This document shows, piece after piece, positions 7,559 to 16,255 of a stretch of DNA of 64,000 nt. The notes under the pieces were generated by a model that saw only the letters and a program-made list of their open reading frames with translations, did not search any database and was not told the origin of the DNA. Position 1 is the stretch's first letter; each line of letters opens with the position of its first letter. This DNA comes from CAVALG01 sp045576295 (lineage in GTDB: Bacteria > Bacillota > Clostridia > Oscillospirales > Acutalibacteraceae): NCBI GenBank assembly GCA_045576295.1, contig JAZNGF010000049.1, positions 62,001 through 126,000 of the forward strand. The letters are read 5' to 3'. A program made the translations under genes and the position numbers.

Positions 7559-8887
7559 TTATAAAGGTAAAACTGTATGCTTTTTATCAAGAGTTGACAC
7601 GCGCTTTGAAGAAAGGAGTTCAAGCGCTGAAATAACCTTGCTCTGCATTTCATCGGCCGAAATAACATCATCGATCAAGCCTTCAGCTGCTGCATTAACA
7701 GCTGAGCATTCTTCAGAATATTCTGCAATCAACTGTGCGCGCTTAGCTTCATCAACGCCTTCGGGATTTGCAAATTGAACAGCGGTTTCGGGCGCTAAAG
7801 CACCAATCTTTGCACCGTCTAACGCGTAAACTACATCAGCATTTCCGCTGCCGCAAGCCATTGCTGTAAAAGCAGCGCCGTAGGCATCGCCTGTAATAAC
7901 GGTGATTTTAGCATTTGTGGCTTCGCTATAGCTTTGGGTTAAGAGTGATACCGCTCTGATATCGCCTTCGGCTTCGGCATCTTCTGTTCCTAAAATGCCC
8001 TTACTGTTAAGAAGCGTAACAACAGGGATGGAATACGCATCGCACAGCCTAACAAATCGAGCAGTTTTTAAAGCCGCAGTTTTGGTAATGTTAGCGCCGT
8101 TTGTATCAACAACACCAACCGATGTGCCTGCAATTCGTGCAAAGCCAACCTTAAAGTTTTTATCATATTCGGCAAAAAGTTCTACAAAACTTCCGCCGTC
8201 AACAAGTGAAGAAATTATGCTTTCACCCTCAGGTGCAACATAATCGGCAAATGCAGGAAGCGAAAGATTATTTGCAGGAAGGTATGACAAAATATCTCTA
8301 ACATAGTTTACAGCTTCATCTTCACTGCCTGTAAGCGCCGCAGTTCCGTTTGAAGCGGCAAGAGCTGCAGTTCCAACGTTTTTGTTACCTATAACATTTT
8401 GCGGTGTAACATAACAAGCTGCATCGTTCGACATAACAATTAAATCGGCAGTGTTGGCAAGAACCGCACCTGCACCCGAGCAAACACCTAAAACAAGCGA
8501 TATTTGCGGAACAACGCCTGAAATATTGTTGCTGAGCTTTATAAGCCTGCTGTAAGCAGACAGCACCTTCACGCCTTCGCTGAGGTTAGCGCCCTTTGAA
8601 TCGTAAATTCCAATAACAGGTGCGCCTGTTTCAGCCGCGAGGGTGTAAACCCTTGCAATTTTTTCGGCCTGGGCTGTGTCCATCCCACCCGATTTAACAT
8701 CTGAATCTTGTGAAAAGGCATAAACCGGCATACCGTAAACATTGCCATATGCGGTTACAACCGTACAAGGTTCGCCATTTTTATCTTTTTTGAGCCTGTC
8801 AAGTTCTGTGAAAGAACCATCATCGAACAATTTAGCAAGCCTATCATACGCTTTGCTTGATTGAACGTTCTGCATTTCTGAGCTCAT
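7559..8887 (-). CDS. Acyl-CoA carboxyltransferase subunit (MmdA/12S/PccB-like), short and divergent
   Basis: The crotonase-fold carboxyltransferase family moves CO2 between biotin and an acyl-CoA. An N half with VYGMPVYAFSQD and the oxyanion segment GVCSGAGAVLANTADLIVMS, and a C half with a second segment (GDAYGAAFTAMACGSGNADVV), show the two tandem domains. At 442 residues it is well below the usual 510-520. The second-domain motif where the family has Trp-Pro reads ALDGAKIGALAPE, so it is divergent. The acyl-CoA used cannot be told from the sequence. It is the first gene of the cluster with the biotin carrier and OadA-like gene. A terminator lies upstream. Confidence 0.8.
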   Translation of the reverse strand: MSSEMQNVQSSKAYDRLAKLFDDGSFTELDRLKKDKNGEPCTVVTAYGNVYGMPVYAFSQDSDVKSGGMDTAQAEKIARVYTLAAETGAPVIGIYDSKGANLSEGVKVLSAYSRLIKLSNNISGVVPQISLVLGVCSGAGAVLANTADLIVMSNDAACYVTPQNVIGNKNVGTAALAASNGTAALTGSEDEAVNYVRDILSYLPANNLSLPAFADYVAPEGESIISSLVDGGSFVELFAEYDKNFKVGFARIAGTSVGVVDTNGANITKTAALKTARFVRLCDAYSIPVVTLLNSKGILGTEDAEAEGDIRAVSLLTQSYSEATNAKITVITGDAYGAAFTAMACGSGNADVVYALDGAKIGALAPETAVQFANPEGVDEAKRAQLIAEYSEECSAVNAAAEGLIDDVISADEMQSKVISALELLSSKRVSTLDKKHTVLPL

Positions 8888-8948
8888 TGTTATACCTCCC
8901 GTAAAAGCCTGAAATCATAAAATAAATCAAAATGTATTATAATTCAAA

Positions 8949-8980
8949 AAAAGCAATATTTCAAGGGAAACATTGCTTTT
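8949..8980 (-). terminator. Intrinsic terminator after the 9005-9379 gene
   Basis: AAAAGCAAT pairs with ATTGCTTTT around a 14-base loop. On the minus strand a run of Ts follows, separating the upstream gene from the carboxyltransferase cluster. Confidence 0.6.
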
Positions 8981-9004
8981 AATGCCGTTTTTTTGCTGAA
9001 ATAA

Positions 9005-9379
9005 TTATTTTGAACAACCGCAGCAAGCTTCAAACAGTTTATCAGAATCTAAAACTTTAGTTTCAAGGTTTTTAATAAACCTTAATTTTTCAAAAATAGC
9101 AGTATCTTCGTCATTATCCCAATAAAACTTTTGTTTGCCGTTTTCAAAACCTACGTGTATTGCCGACCTAATGATACCGTCGGCAAGTGATAAATCATCA
9201 CGCGGTTCAACACACTGAATGGTGTATGAATCTTCTAAAATCACTGCTAAACAAAAACCCAAAACTTCATCGCATGATTTTGCAACAACAGCCTCACTGC
9301 TTTCGCTTGGTGTTAAGCCACACTTTTTGTAAAGTTCTTCAACAACTTCTCTGTTTCGTTCAGGTAGAATACTAATCAT
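9005..9379 (-). CDS. Small protein of unknown function, weakly GNAT-like
   Basis: I do not recognise this 124-residue protein. Its layout (EVLGFCLAVILEDSYTI as paired strands, then a helix ADGIIRSAIHVGFENG and a strand ending FEKLRFI) recalls half of a GNAT acetyltransferase core, but the acetyl-CoA pyrophosphate loop (Q/R-x-x-G-x-G/A) is not evident. It would be a truncated or repurposed version. The C terminus is CCGCSK, a possible metal or redox site. It is soluble and acidic and lies just downstream of rluB in the same direction, with its own terminator. The coding call is good, the function open. Confidence 0.7.
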   Translation of the reverse strand: MISILPERNREVVEELYKKCGLTPSESSEAVVAKSCDEVLGFCLAVILEDSYTIQCVEPRDDLSLADGIIRSAIHVGFENGKQKFYWDNDEDTAIFEKLRFIKNLETKVLDSDKLFEACCGCSK

Positions 9380-9405
9380 ATTATAACCCCAAAATTTTTA
9401 TTTTA

Positions 9406-10155
9406 TCAGTTTTTATTCGTGTTCGACACGCTTACATTCATAAGCCTGTGAAGTTCCTTTTCGTTTAATGGGCGCCAACTGCCCTGCGGGAGCATTCCAA
9501 GCTTAACACCTGCAATTTCGGTGCGCTTGAGCCTAACAACAGTAAGGCCAACCGATTCGCACATACGGCGAATTTCGCGGTTTCTTCCCTCGTATAAAAC
9601 CATTCTAAGCACTGTGCGGTTATCATCAGATAATATAACAGCCGCTTCACAAGGTGATGTCATCTGCCCGTCGAGCATTATTCCGGTTTCGAGCTTTATA
9701 ATCTGTTCTTCACGAACCTTTTCTTTAACAGTTACGCGGTAAACCTTTGCAACGTGCCTTGAAGGGTGCGTTAGCAGGTTAGCAAACTCGCCATCGTTAG
9801 TCATTAAAAGTAACCCTTCGGAATTTCTATCGAGCCTTCCAACAGGGTATAACCTTGTGCCTGCATCTTCAACCAAGTCAGCAACGCACTTTCTGCCCTT
9901 TTCATCGTTAAGAGTAGTAACAAAGCCGCGCGGCTTGTGAAGCATTATGTACATTTTTTCGGTTGTGTCGATAACACGTTTGCCTCCAACCACAACCTTA
10001 TCCCTCTTAGGGTCGATTTTATCGCCAAGGGTTGCAGGCCTTCCGTTAACCTTAACCCTGCCCTGCATTATTAGTTCTTCGGCCTTTCTGCGCGAAGCAA
10101 CCGAACACTGCGATAAAAATTTTTGTAACCTAACTTTATTATCTTTCAAATTCAT
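9406..10155 (-). CDS. rluB: Ribosomal large-subunit pseudouridine synthase, RluB/RsuA family
   Basis: Converts a specific rRNA uridine to pseudouridine. An N-terminal S4 RNA-binding domain (VRLQKFLSQCSVASRRKAEELI) precedes the catalytic domain, where GRLDRNSEGLLLMTNDG carries the nucleophilic Asp. REIRRMCESVG and RLKRTEIAG are further family blocks. It is 249 residues from the ATG at 10155; a GTG directly before it is also possible. It begins 6 bp after the dacF stop, and this run (scpA, scpB, ytfJ, dacF, rluB) is a common order in Clostridia. Confidence 0.93.
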   Translation of the reverse strand: MNLKDNKVRLQKFLSQCSVASRRKAEELIMQGRVKVNGRPATLGDKIDPKRDKVVVGGKRVIDTTEKMYIMLHKPRGFVTTLNDEKGRKCVADLVEDAGTRLYPVGRLDRNSEGLLLMTNDGEFANLLTHPSRHVAKVYRVTVKEKVREEQIIKLETGIMLDGQMTSPCEAAVILSDDNRTVLRMVLYEGRNREIRRMCESVGLTVVRLKRTEIAGVKLGMLPQGSWRPLNEKELHRLMNVSVSNTNKN

Positions 10156-10160
10156 CACCG

Positions 10161-11282
10161 TTAATAATTTTTGTTAAATGATAAAAGTTTTTTAAAAACC
10201 TTAAAAAAACCATACTGGCTAACTGCATCACACTGCCTTATCTCGCAGCCTTCAATTGCTTTCAGTTCACCTTCATAAATCACGTTACCGCCATAGCAAA
10301 TTGTATACCGCCCAACAATGCTGCCCTTTTCAACCTTGCCGTAAACAAACCTTGGCATAAAAAGCGTAGTTTCAACCTCTGCAAATTCCTGTTCGGTTAA
10401 AGCAACTTTTGGCGCATCATAACACACATCAATAATATCTGCAGTTCCGCCAACAACGCTTAAACTGGCCTTGCCGCCTTTTAAAGGCTTTAGAACCGAA
10501 AAACTTAAATCCAACATTTTTGTGTGGTCGTCCCAATCATCGGGTGCGTTTAAAGTAACAGCAATAACCCTGCCGCCATCGCGTTCAGCAGCCGATACCA
10601 AGCACCGCCCCGATTTTTTGGTAAACCCCGTTTTAACACCAATTGCACCATCATATAGTTTGAGCAGTTTGTTATGGTTAGTTAGTGTTCTCTTATATGG
10701 CGGGTTGCCATAACTTACCGTTTTAGTTGCAGATGCCGCAACCTCAGCAAACTTTTCGTTTCTGAGTGCACACCTTGCAAGAAGCGCCATATCATATGCG
10801 GTTGAATAATGGTTATCAGCATCGAGCCCTGAAGGTGTAACAAAATTAGTATTATTCATACCAATTTCTTTTGCCCTTTTGTTCATAAGCTCAGCAAACT
10901 TTTCGGTGCTGCCCGATATTACAATTGCCGCAGTGTTAGCCGCATCATTACCCGATGCCAAAAGCAACCCACACAAAAGGCCATAAAGCGAAACAGTATC
11001 CCCCGGCAGAAGCCCCATTGATGAGCCCTCAACCGTTACCATTTCGGCGGTTGTAACAATATTTTTGTTTAAATCAGGCTGCTCGGCCAAAATAAGCGCC
11101 GTCATAATTTTAGTTGTGCTTGCCATAGGCAACTTTTCATTAGCATTTTTCTGGAACAGGACATTCCCCGTTGCGGCATTTATGGCAACTGCCGCCTTTG
11201 CCGAAACATAAATTTCAGCCTGCGCTTTTGTGTATGGGAAAGCGCACAATAACACCAACAAAACAACTAAAAACCTTTTCAA
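10161..11282 (-). CDS. dacF: D-alanyl-D-alanine carboxypeptidase (penicillin-binding protein 5 family)
   Basis: Trims the terminal D-Ala from peptidoglycan stem peptides outside the membrane. A signal peptide (MKRFLVVLLVLLCAFPYTKAQA) is followed by the three active-site motifs: ASTTKIM (SxxK, nucleophilic Ser), ASGNDAA (SxN) and GVKTGFTKKSG (KTG). The C-terminal beta domain is present, ending in a basic amphipathic stretch rather than a strong anchor. The start codon is TTG, behind AAAGGGGG. The sporulation-linked DacF paralogue occupies this place next to scpAB in firmicutes, so a spore-cortex role is likely but inferred from position. Confidence 0.9.
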   Translation of the reverse strand: MKRFLVVLLVLLCAFPYTKAQAEIYVSAKAAVAINAATGNVLFQKNANEKLPMASTTKIMTALILAEQPDLNKNIVTTAEMVTVEGSSMGLLPGDTVSLYGLLCGLLLASGNDAANTAAIVISGSTEKFAELMNKRAKEIGMNNTNFVTPSGLDADNHYSTAYDMALLARCALRNEKFAEVAASATKTVSYGNPPYKRTLTNHNKLLKLYDGAIGVKTGFTKKSGRCLVSAAERDGGRVIAVTLNAPDDWDDHTKMLDLSFSVLKPLKGGKASLSVVGGTADIIDVCYDAPKVALTEQEFAEVETTLFMPRFVYGKVEKGSIVGRYTICYGGNVIYEGELKAIEGCEIRQCDAVSQYGFFKVFKKLLSFNKNY

Positions 11283-11347
11283 ACAAGCCGCCCCCTTTAT
11301 TAATCTATATGATTAATATATGGCAGCAGTTTGAAAGTAATTCTTTA

Positions 11348-11740
11348 TTATTCGGCTGCGCTTTCAGTTGATTCTTTCTTGCTGAAAAGCTGTTTTATCT
11401 TTTCGAAAACTTCAGGGAGTATAGCTATTGAACGTTCAATATCTGAAGCTTCGCTGTAAATCTGCATTAATTTAACATCGCCGTTTTTAACAACCAAAAA
11501 CGCAACCGGTGTTACTGAAACGCCGGCACCGCCGCCGCCACCGAATAAAACTTTCCCTGATGTTTTTGCAGCATAATCTGTTCCGCCGGTTGCAACTCCA
11601 AAACTAAGCTTTGAAACAGGTATGATTTTTATGTCATCCATATAAATTGGGTCACCCACAATTGTGTCGGCCGCAACCATAGAACGTATTTTTTCAAGTG
11701 TTACATCCATTATTTTATTAATGTTATTGTTATCGCTCAT
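11348..11740 (-). CDS. ytfJ: GerW/YtfJ family sporulation protein
   Basis: This family is needed for normal spore germination in bacilli. The 130-residue protein has the diagnostic N block (MDVTLEKIRSMVAADTIVGDPI), the strand VIPVSKLSFGVATGG-like region, a Gly run (GGGGGAGVSVTPVAFLVV) and a helical tail (ILPEVFEKIKQLF). There is no signal peptide. AAGGGAG lies 6 bp before the ATG. It is preceded by a 150-bp gap after scpB, which may hold its own promoter; I could not identify a sporulation-sigma promoter there with confidence. Confidence 0.92.
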   Translation of the reverse strand: MSDNNNINKIMDVTLEKIRSMVAADTIVGDPIYMDDIKIIPVSKLSFGVATGGTDYAAKTSGKVLFGGGGGAGVSVTPVAFLVVKNGDVKLMQIYSEASDIERSIAILPEVFEKIKQLFSKKESTESAAE

Positions 11741-11891
11741 ATTTTTCTCCCTTCGCTGATGCAGTTTATAAGCATATCGCCTTATTGCAGTTTAAGCACT
11801 TATAAAGCACCGGCAAATAAATTATTTTATATTAAAATCTTATTTAATATTGGCATTTTTTCGTTTTGTAATCACCGAACAGCCAAAAGCC

Positions 11892-12437
11892 TTAATCTTC
11901 GGCTATTTTAATTTGGGCATCATCCTCTTCGCTTAAAACAGGTAATTCCTCTAACCCTTCAATAGAAAAGCATCTAAGGAAGTTGTTGGTTGTTCCGTAA
12001 AGAAGCGGCCTTCCCGGAAGTTCAAGCCTTCCGCATTCTTCAATAAGCCCCTTTTCAACAAGTGTTGAAACAACGCCCGAGCAATCAACACCTCTAACCT
12101 GTTCAACATATGCCCTTGTAACCGGTTGGTTATACGCAATTACCGCAAGAACCTCCATAGCCGCTTGCGACAAAGGCACCCTCTTTCGAAGATCAAGCAC
12201 CATACGTATATTATCAAGGAATTTGCCCCTTGTGCAAAGCTGATATGAATCGGCCAGTTTTATTAGCTCTATGCCACTCCCGGTGGAATCAAGCCTATCT
12301 TTAAGTGAATGTGCAACGGTTTCGAGCTTTGCTTCATCAATTAATAAAACACTGCATATTCTTTTGGCTTCAATCGGTTCTCCGCTGGCGAAAAGGATTG
12401 CCTCAAGCGCAGCCGATAATTCTGAAATATTATTCAT
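11892..12437 (-). CDS. scpB: Segregation and condensation protein B
   Basis: Winged-helix partner that dimerises on ScpA in the Smc-ScpAB condensin for chromosome segregation. Family blocks seen: ALEAILFASGEPI at the N terminus, PLSQAAMEVLAVIAYNQPVTRA in the middle and GRPLLYGTTNNFLRCF near the C terminus. I use the ATG at 12437 (181 residues, MNNISEL) with GGGAG upstream. The frame runs further up but inside scpA. It overlaps scpA by 8 bp, indicating translational coupling. smc is about 30 kb away in this window. Confidence 0.95.
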   Translation of the reverse strand: MNNISELSAALEAILFASGEPIEAKRICSVLLIDEAKLETVAHSLKDRLDSTGSGIELIKLADSYQLCTRGKFLDNIRMVLDLRKRVPLSQAAMEVLAVIAYNQPVTRAYVEQVRGVDCSGVVSTLVEKGLIEECGRLELPGRPLLYGTTNNFLRCFSIEGLEELPVLSEEDDAQIKIAED

Positions 12438-13167
12438 TGCTCTTTTTTCTCCCTTCGCCCTTAACAACTGAAATTTCGGTGTCTTGCCCGTCACCGTCTA
12501 TTGTAACACGGTTCGCCTTGCATAACTCTAATACCGCAAGGAATGTTGCAACAAGCTCCGAGCGCGACTGCGACTGTGCAAAAAGTGATTTAACCTTGAT
12601 TTTTCCACCCTTCCAAAGATTTCTAAGAACGTGAACAACCCTCGACGAAACCGAAACCACCTTTTTAGCAACAATTTTGGTGAAAACAGTTGCCGGCGGC
12701 GGCAGTCTTCTCTGCCCCCTGCCAACAGCTTCATAATAAGCCTTTAACAAAATATCAGGCTTATGAATTATTTCATAGGTATTATCAAACTCAATGTCTT
12801 CAGCCGGTTTAACATATCTGTTAAAGCCTGTACCATTTTTCGAAAGTTCTTTAGCCAAACGTTTGCACTTTTCATATTCCATAAGCTCAGCCGACAGTTC
12901 TTCGCGAAGTTGCTCGGCCTCTTCGCTTTTTGGCAAAAGGCTAACTGTTTTAAGGTAAATAAGCCTTGAAGCCATCTGCAAAAAGTCACTCGCCGTTTCC
13001 ATATCGCTGCCTTCAATGTCTTTAATTTGCTCAAGATATTGGTCAACAAGCAGGGTGATTTCAATATCGTTAATGTTAAGTTTATTCTTTGATATTAAAA
13101 ACAAAAGCATATCAAGGGGGCCTTCGAAATCGTTTAATTTATATTGCAATGTATTCAAATTTGGCAC
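12430..13167 (-). CDS. scpA: Segregation and condensation protein A (kleisin)
   Basis: Kleisin that bridges the Smc heads. The N terminus LNDFEGPLDMLLFLISKNKLNINDI is the signature Smc-neck-binding helix, followed by the acidic linker and a C-terminal winged helix that binds the Smc head cap. It is 245 residues, a normal length. The start is a GTG at 13167 or a TTG at 13158; the latter sits 6 bp after AGGGGTG and may be the true start. It follows the M50 protease gene by 22 bp and overlaps scpB. Confidence 0.94.
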   Translation of the reverse strand: MPNLNTLQYKLNDFEGPLDMLLFLISKNKLNINDIEITLLVDQYLEQIKDIEGSDMETASDFLQMASRLIYLKTVSLLPKSEEAEQLREELSAELMEYEKCKRLAKELSKNGTGFNRYVKPAEDIEFDNTYEIIHKPDILLKAYYEAVGRGQRRLPPPATVFTKIVAKKVVSVSSRVVHVLRNLWKGGKIKVKSLFAQSQSRSELVATFLAVLELCKANRVTIDGDGQDTEISVVKGEGRKKSNE

Positions 13168-13188
13168 CCCTATCTAAAATAAAAAATA

Positions 13189-13860
13189 TTATAAACCAAA
13201 AGGCATACCCGTTATTTTCAAAAACAGTGTTTCAATCGCGTTTGAAGCCACACCAAGCGGCCCTGTGAGCAGGCCTGTGTAACATAAAGCCAAAACAGCT
13301 ATAATAAGCAGCCTTTCATACCTCATTATGCCGTAGTAAATTCTATCAGGCAAAACGGCCGAAAGTATCCTTGAACCATCGAGCGGTGGAATAGGTATCA
13401 GATTAAATATGGCCAGATATATATTAATTGAAATAACATACTCTGTAAAATATAATGCAAAGGTTCCAATGGTTGTTGCAAGAGCATTAACCGAAAGCAA
13501 AAGATTAAACAAGAAGGCAAAAACAAAGGCTAACAAAAGGTTAGAAGTAGGGCCTGCAGCAGCGGTTATTGCCATATCACGTTTCGGGCTTTTAAAATAT
13601 CGGCTATTAACCCGAACAGGCTTTGCCCAACCAAACCCGAATAATAATATGAGTAATGCACCAATGTAATCAATGTGCGCAAGCGGGTTTAAAGTTAACC
13701 TACCGGTATATTTAGGGGTTGGGTCGCCCAATTCGTTGGCAGTAAACGCATGAGCAAATTCATGAATAGGCAGTGTTAAAAACACAATAAAGCAGGTTGA
13801 AATAACATAAGCCACAGCAGAAAGAATGTTAAAATCACCCGATACTATCATATTAATCAA
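13189..13860 (-). CDS. Site-2 protease family membrane metalloprotease (M50)
   Basis: Polytopic intramembrane zinc protease. LPIHEFAHAF in the first third is the HExxH zinc site, and NLIPIPPLDGSRIL near residue 155 supplies the second-helix N-P-x-x-x-x-x-D-G ligand motif. Five or so hydrophobic segments span the 223 residues. There is no PDZ domain, as in the short YwhC/YdjP-like group. The start is TTG at 13860 (AGAGGTG 7 bp before), only 2 bp after the stop of the ABC transporter gene. Its place just before scpA is common in Clostridia, so it probably does not belong to the peptide cassette upstream. The substrate is unknown. Confidence 0.9.
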   Translation of the reverse strand: MINMIVSGDFNILSAVAYVISTCFIVFLTLPIHEFAHAFTANELGDPTPKYTGRLTLNPLAHIDYIGALLILLFGFGWAKPVRVNSRYFKSPKRDMAITAAAGPTSNLLLAFVFAFLFNLLLSVNALATTIGTFALYFTEYVISINIYLAIFNLIPIPPLDGSRILSAVLPDRIYYGIMRYERLLIIAVLALCYTGLLTGPLGVASNAIETLFLKITGMPFGL

Positions 13861-13862
13861 AA

Positions 13863-15530
13863 CTATTCACCTCTATAAACAGCAAATTGCTTGTTTTGCA
13901 ATTTAATAACATCATCACACACTTCGCGTGCCGCAGATTTGTGCGAAATTAAAATAACGGTTTTTGTTTTAAGTGCGCGAATATTATTAAGAAGCCTAAA
14001 TTCGGTTTGTTCATCAAGCGCCGAGGTGCATTCATCAAGAAGTAACACAGGCGCATCGGTAAGTATAGCCCTTGCAACAGCAAGGCGTTGAAGCTGGCCT
14101 TCGGATAAACCTAACCCGCGCTCACCCACAACTGTATCTAATCCTTCAGGAAGAGTGTTTATAAATTCAAATATATCTGATGTTTTAAGAGCATCGTTAA
14201 TTTTTTCATCGGTAACCGTATCAGAACAACCAAAGCAAACATTTTCTCTTATAGTGCCCGATAACACAAGGTTACCCTGTGGAACATAAGCAAACATTGG
14301 CCTTGTGCGGGCGGTAACAGGAACGGTGTTCCCTTCAACCTTAAAATTGAGTTCACCTTCATATTCATACAACGACAGCAAAAGTTTAAAAAATGTGCTT
14401 TTTCCTGCGCCGGATTCCCCTGAAATTAATGTCATACTTCCCTTTTTGATTGAAATATTAACATCGCTTAAAATAATTTCATCTTCATCTGCATATTTAA
14501 AGGATAACCCCTTGGCTTCAATAAAATCAAAATCTAAAGGCTTTCCAATTAAGTTACCATCACAATCGTTAGGTAGCGACTCAATTTCAATAAGCCTTTC
14601 GGCAGAAGCAGTGCTTGCAAACAATTTTGGTAACAGCCCCGAAAAATCGCTGAGCGGCACCCTAATTTGTTGAAAAAGCTGCAACAGCGCGGTTAAGGTT
14701 CCGTATGTAAATGCGCTGTTTACACCAATCTGCAATGCACCCCAGCCTAAAACAACATAATAGCTAAGGCTTAAAAACAAAAACGAAAAGGCAACCGCAA
14801 AGCAAGCCACATAGGTTTTTTTTAGTGAAAGTTTGTTTCTTTCAGTTATAACTGAATCAAGTTTTCTTTCAACCGAAGCTTTTTGCGAAAAAGTCTTCAC
14901 AACAATAATGTTAGCAATACATTCCTGTAAAAACGACTGAACAACGCCGCTGGCCTTTTGCTGCTTTTTATATAGTTTTTTGTAAAACTTCCCATATATT
15001 CTGCTTCCAAAGAACATTAAAACGCCCAAAACCGCAGCTGCTATGGCAATATAAATGTCAAGCAGCGCTATTGCAATAAAGGCAACAATTATTTTTGATA
15101 CAGCATAAACTGCATTTGGTAAAAGGTTCACCGTGCCATCAATAACTGTGTTAACATCACTTGTTAGGCGGTTAACAACTTCGCCGGAATGATACTCCGA
15201 TATCACCAAATACTTTTTATCAGCAAAGGATGAAAATAACCCTTTTTGATACACCTTTAAAAGTTTATTGTGAAGTTTAGTTAGTAATATATTATCAATC
15301 ATTTTTAAAAGCATTAAACCAACAACAATAACCGCAATATTAATGCAGTTAAGAATAACGCTGCCTTTTTGATGGCCTGTGGCAATGTCGATAATGTTTT
15401 TTGAAATAAGTGCTGTAAAAACCGAACCGAACGATGTTAAAAGCGCAATAACAGAACGGATTATAACACCAACCAAACAACTTTTACTGTTTTTATATAT
15501 CCAAGCGTAGGTGCCGATTTTTCCAACCAT
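13863..15530 (-). CDS. ABC exporter with fused membrane and ATPase domains, cassette gene 4
   Basis: Type IV ABC exporter half-transporter. Residues 1-310 contain six membrane helices, residues 330-555 the nucleotide-binding domain: Walker A GESGAGKST, signature LSEGQLQRLAVARAI, Walker B VLLLDECTSALDE and switch His in LISHK. The signature has LSEGQ in place of LSGGQ. There is no N-terminal C39 peptidase domain, so any leader removal must come from another protein, plausibly the S26-like peptidase directly upstream (12 bp). A homodimer exporting a peptide or lipid is inferred from the cassette; the substrate is unknown. Confidence 0.88.
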   Translation of the reverse strand: MVGKIGTYAWIYKNSKSCLVGVIIRSVIALLTSFGSVFTALISKNIIDIATGHQKGSVILNCINIAVIVVGLMLLKMIDNILLTKLHNKLLKVYQKGLFSSFADKKYLVISEYHSGEVVNRLTSDVNTVIDGTVNLLPNAVYAVSKIIVAFIAIALLDIYIAIAAAVLGVLMFFGSRIYGKFYKKLYKKQQKASGVVQSFLQECIANIIVVKTFSQKASVERKLDSVITERNKLSLKKTYVACFAVAFSFLFLSLSYYVVLGWGALQIGVNSAFTYGTLTALLQLFQQIRVPLSDFSGLLPKLFASTASAERLIEIESLPNDCDGNLIGKPLDFDFIEAKGLSFKYADEDEIILSDVNISIKKGSMTLISGESGAGKSTFFKLLLSLYEYEGELNFKVEGNTVPVTARTRPMFAYVPQGNLVLSGTIRENVCFGCSDTVTDEKINDALKTSDIFEFINTLPEGLDTVVGERGLGLSEGQLQRLAVARAILTDAPVLLLDECTSALDEQTEFRLLNNIRALKTKTVILISHKSAAREVCDDVIKLQNKQFAVYRGE

Positions 15531-15542
15531 TGTTATTACCCT

Positions 15543-15992
15543 TCATCGAATTTTTTTAATTAAAAACTTAAAAAGGTGCCCCGGAATTTTAAATATGCAC
15601 CTTGGAAAGTATGTGAACCTATTTAAAAAAACATAAACCTTATAAAGTTTACTTTTTTCACAATCAATATAACGTTCGCCCCTGTAAAAGCCTTCAAGAA
15701 CTCCGAAAATGTCGTCGCTTCTTATGCCGTATTCGTTATAAAGGCAGTTGTCACCTCGAATTACATAATCGTTTTCACGTATTTTAACAATTCGGTGCAT
15801 AACGATTTGTTTGTTTTCGCCCCTATAATAAACCACAACATCATTCACCTTAAAAGGTTTTGAAGGTTTCACAACATAAATTGGGTCTTTATATGGCCTT
15901 AACATCGGCTTCATACTAATGCCTGCAGGCCGCGATAAAACCCAGCCGTTTTTTTGGAGTTCATCGGCAATCGTTGAAAATGTGCTTGCCAT
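15543..15992 (-). CDS. S26-type signal-peptidase-like serine protease (Ser-His-Asp), cassette gene 3
   Basis: GISMKPMLRP near residue 25 is the signal-peptidase Ser box, IVMHRIVKI near 70 supplies a His where bacterial LepB has Lys, and VIRGDNC near 80 the Asp. This is the ER/SipW-type Ser-His-Asp arrangement. Unlike SipW, no membrane helix precedes the Ser. Instead the last 40 residues are basic and aromatic (VYVFLNRFTYF and FKFLIKKIR), which may lie on the membrane. At 149 residues it is short. Its ATG shares one base with the PqqD stop. A role as a maturation protease for an exported peptide is inferred from neighbours; S24-like regulatory cleavage is an alternative. Confidence 0.75.
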   Translation of the reverse strand: MASTFSTIADELQKNGWVLSRPAGISMKPMLRPYKDPIYVVKPSKPFKVNDVVVYYRGENKQIVMHRIVKIRENDYVIRGDNCLYNEYGIRSDDIFGVLEGFYRGERYIDCEKSKLYKVYVFLNRFTYFPRCIFKIPGHLFKFLIKKIR

Positions 15993-16255
15993 TACTCAAC
16001 CAGTCCGCTTTCTGTTAATTTATTTAAAAATGAACGCACCTGAGCTGCAGCTTCATCACTGCTAATGTCATATTCCTTAACAACCGCGTTGATAATTTCT
16101 TCTTCGGTAACGTTAGTTTTTAACATATTAAAGATAAATTCAGCGGTATCGTTAAGCTTAACCATTCCGTTGAATTTTTTTGCATCTGCGCCAACAACAA
16201 TTGCAACCAGCTTGCCTGCAACCTTTCTTGTAACAAATGTATATTTAAGCTTCAT
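15992..16255 (-). CDS. PqqD-like peptide-binding (RRE) protein, cassette gene 2
   Basis: A stand-alone 87-residue PqqD fold. This family binds leader peptides of ribosomally made, modified peptides (RiPPs) and presents them to the modifying enzyme. Typical features are the strand block FVTRKVAGKLVAIVVG, the LNDTAEFIFNML helix and the winged-helix part VTEEEIINAVVKEYDISSDEA leading to FLNKLTESGLV. It overlaps the kinase-like gene by 11 bp and the peptidase gene by 1 bp, so the three are translationally coupled. No radical SAM enzyme, cyclase or precursor gene is next to it. Confidence 0.85.
   Translation of the reverse strand: MKLKYTFVTRKVAGKLVAIVVGADAKKFNGMVKLNDTAEFIFNMLKTNVTEEEIINAVVKEYDISSDEAAAQVRSFLNKLTESGLVE

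Noticed and set aside
13189..13860. M50 protease as a fifth member of the peptide cassette
   Set aside because: It lies only 2 bp from the cassette, but the protease-scpA-scpB order is usual in Clostridia, so it more likely belongs to the scp operon.
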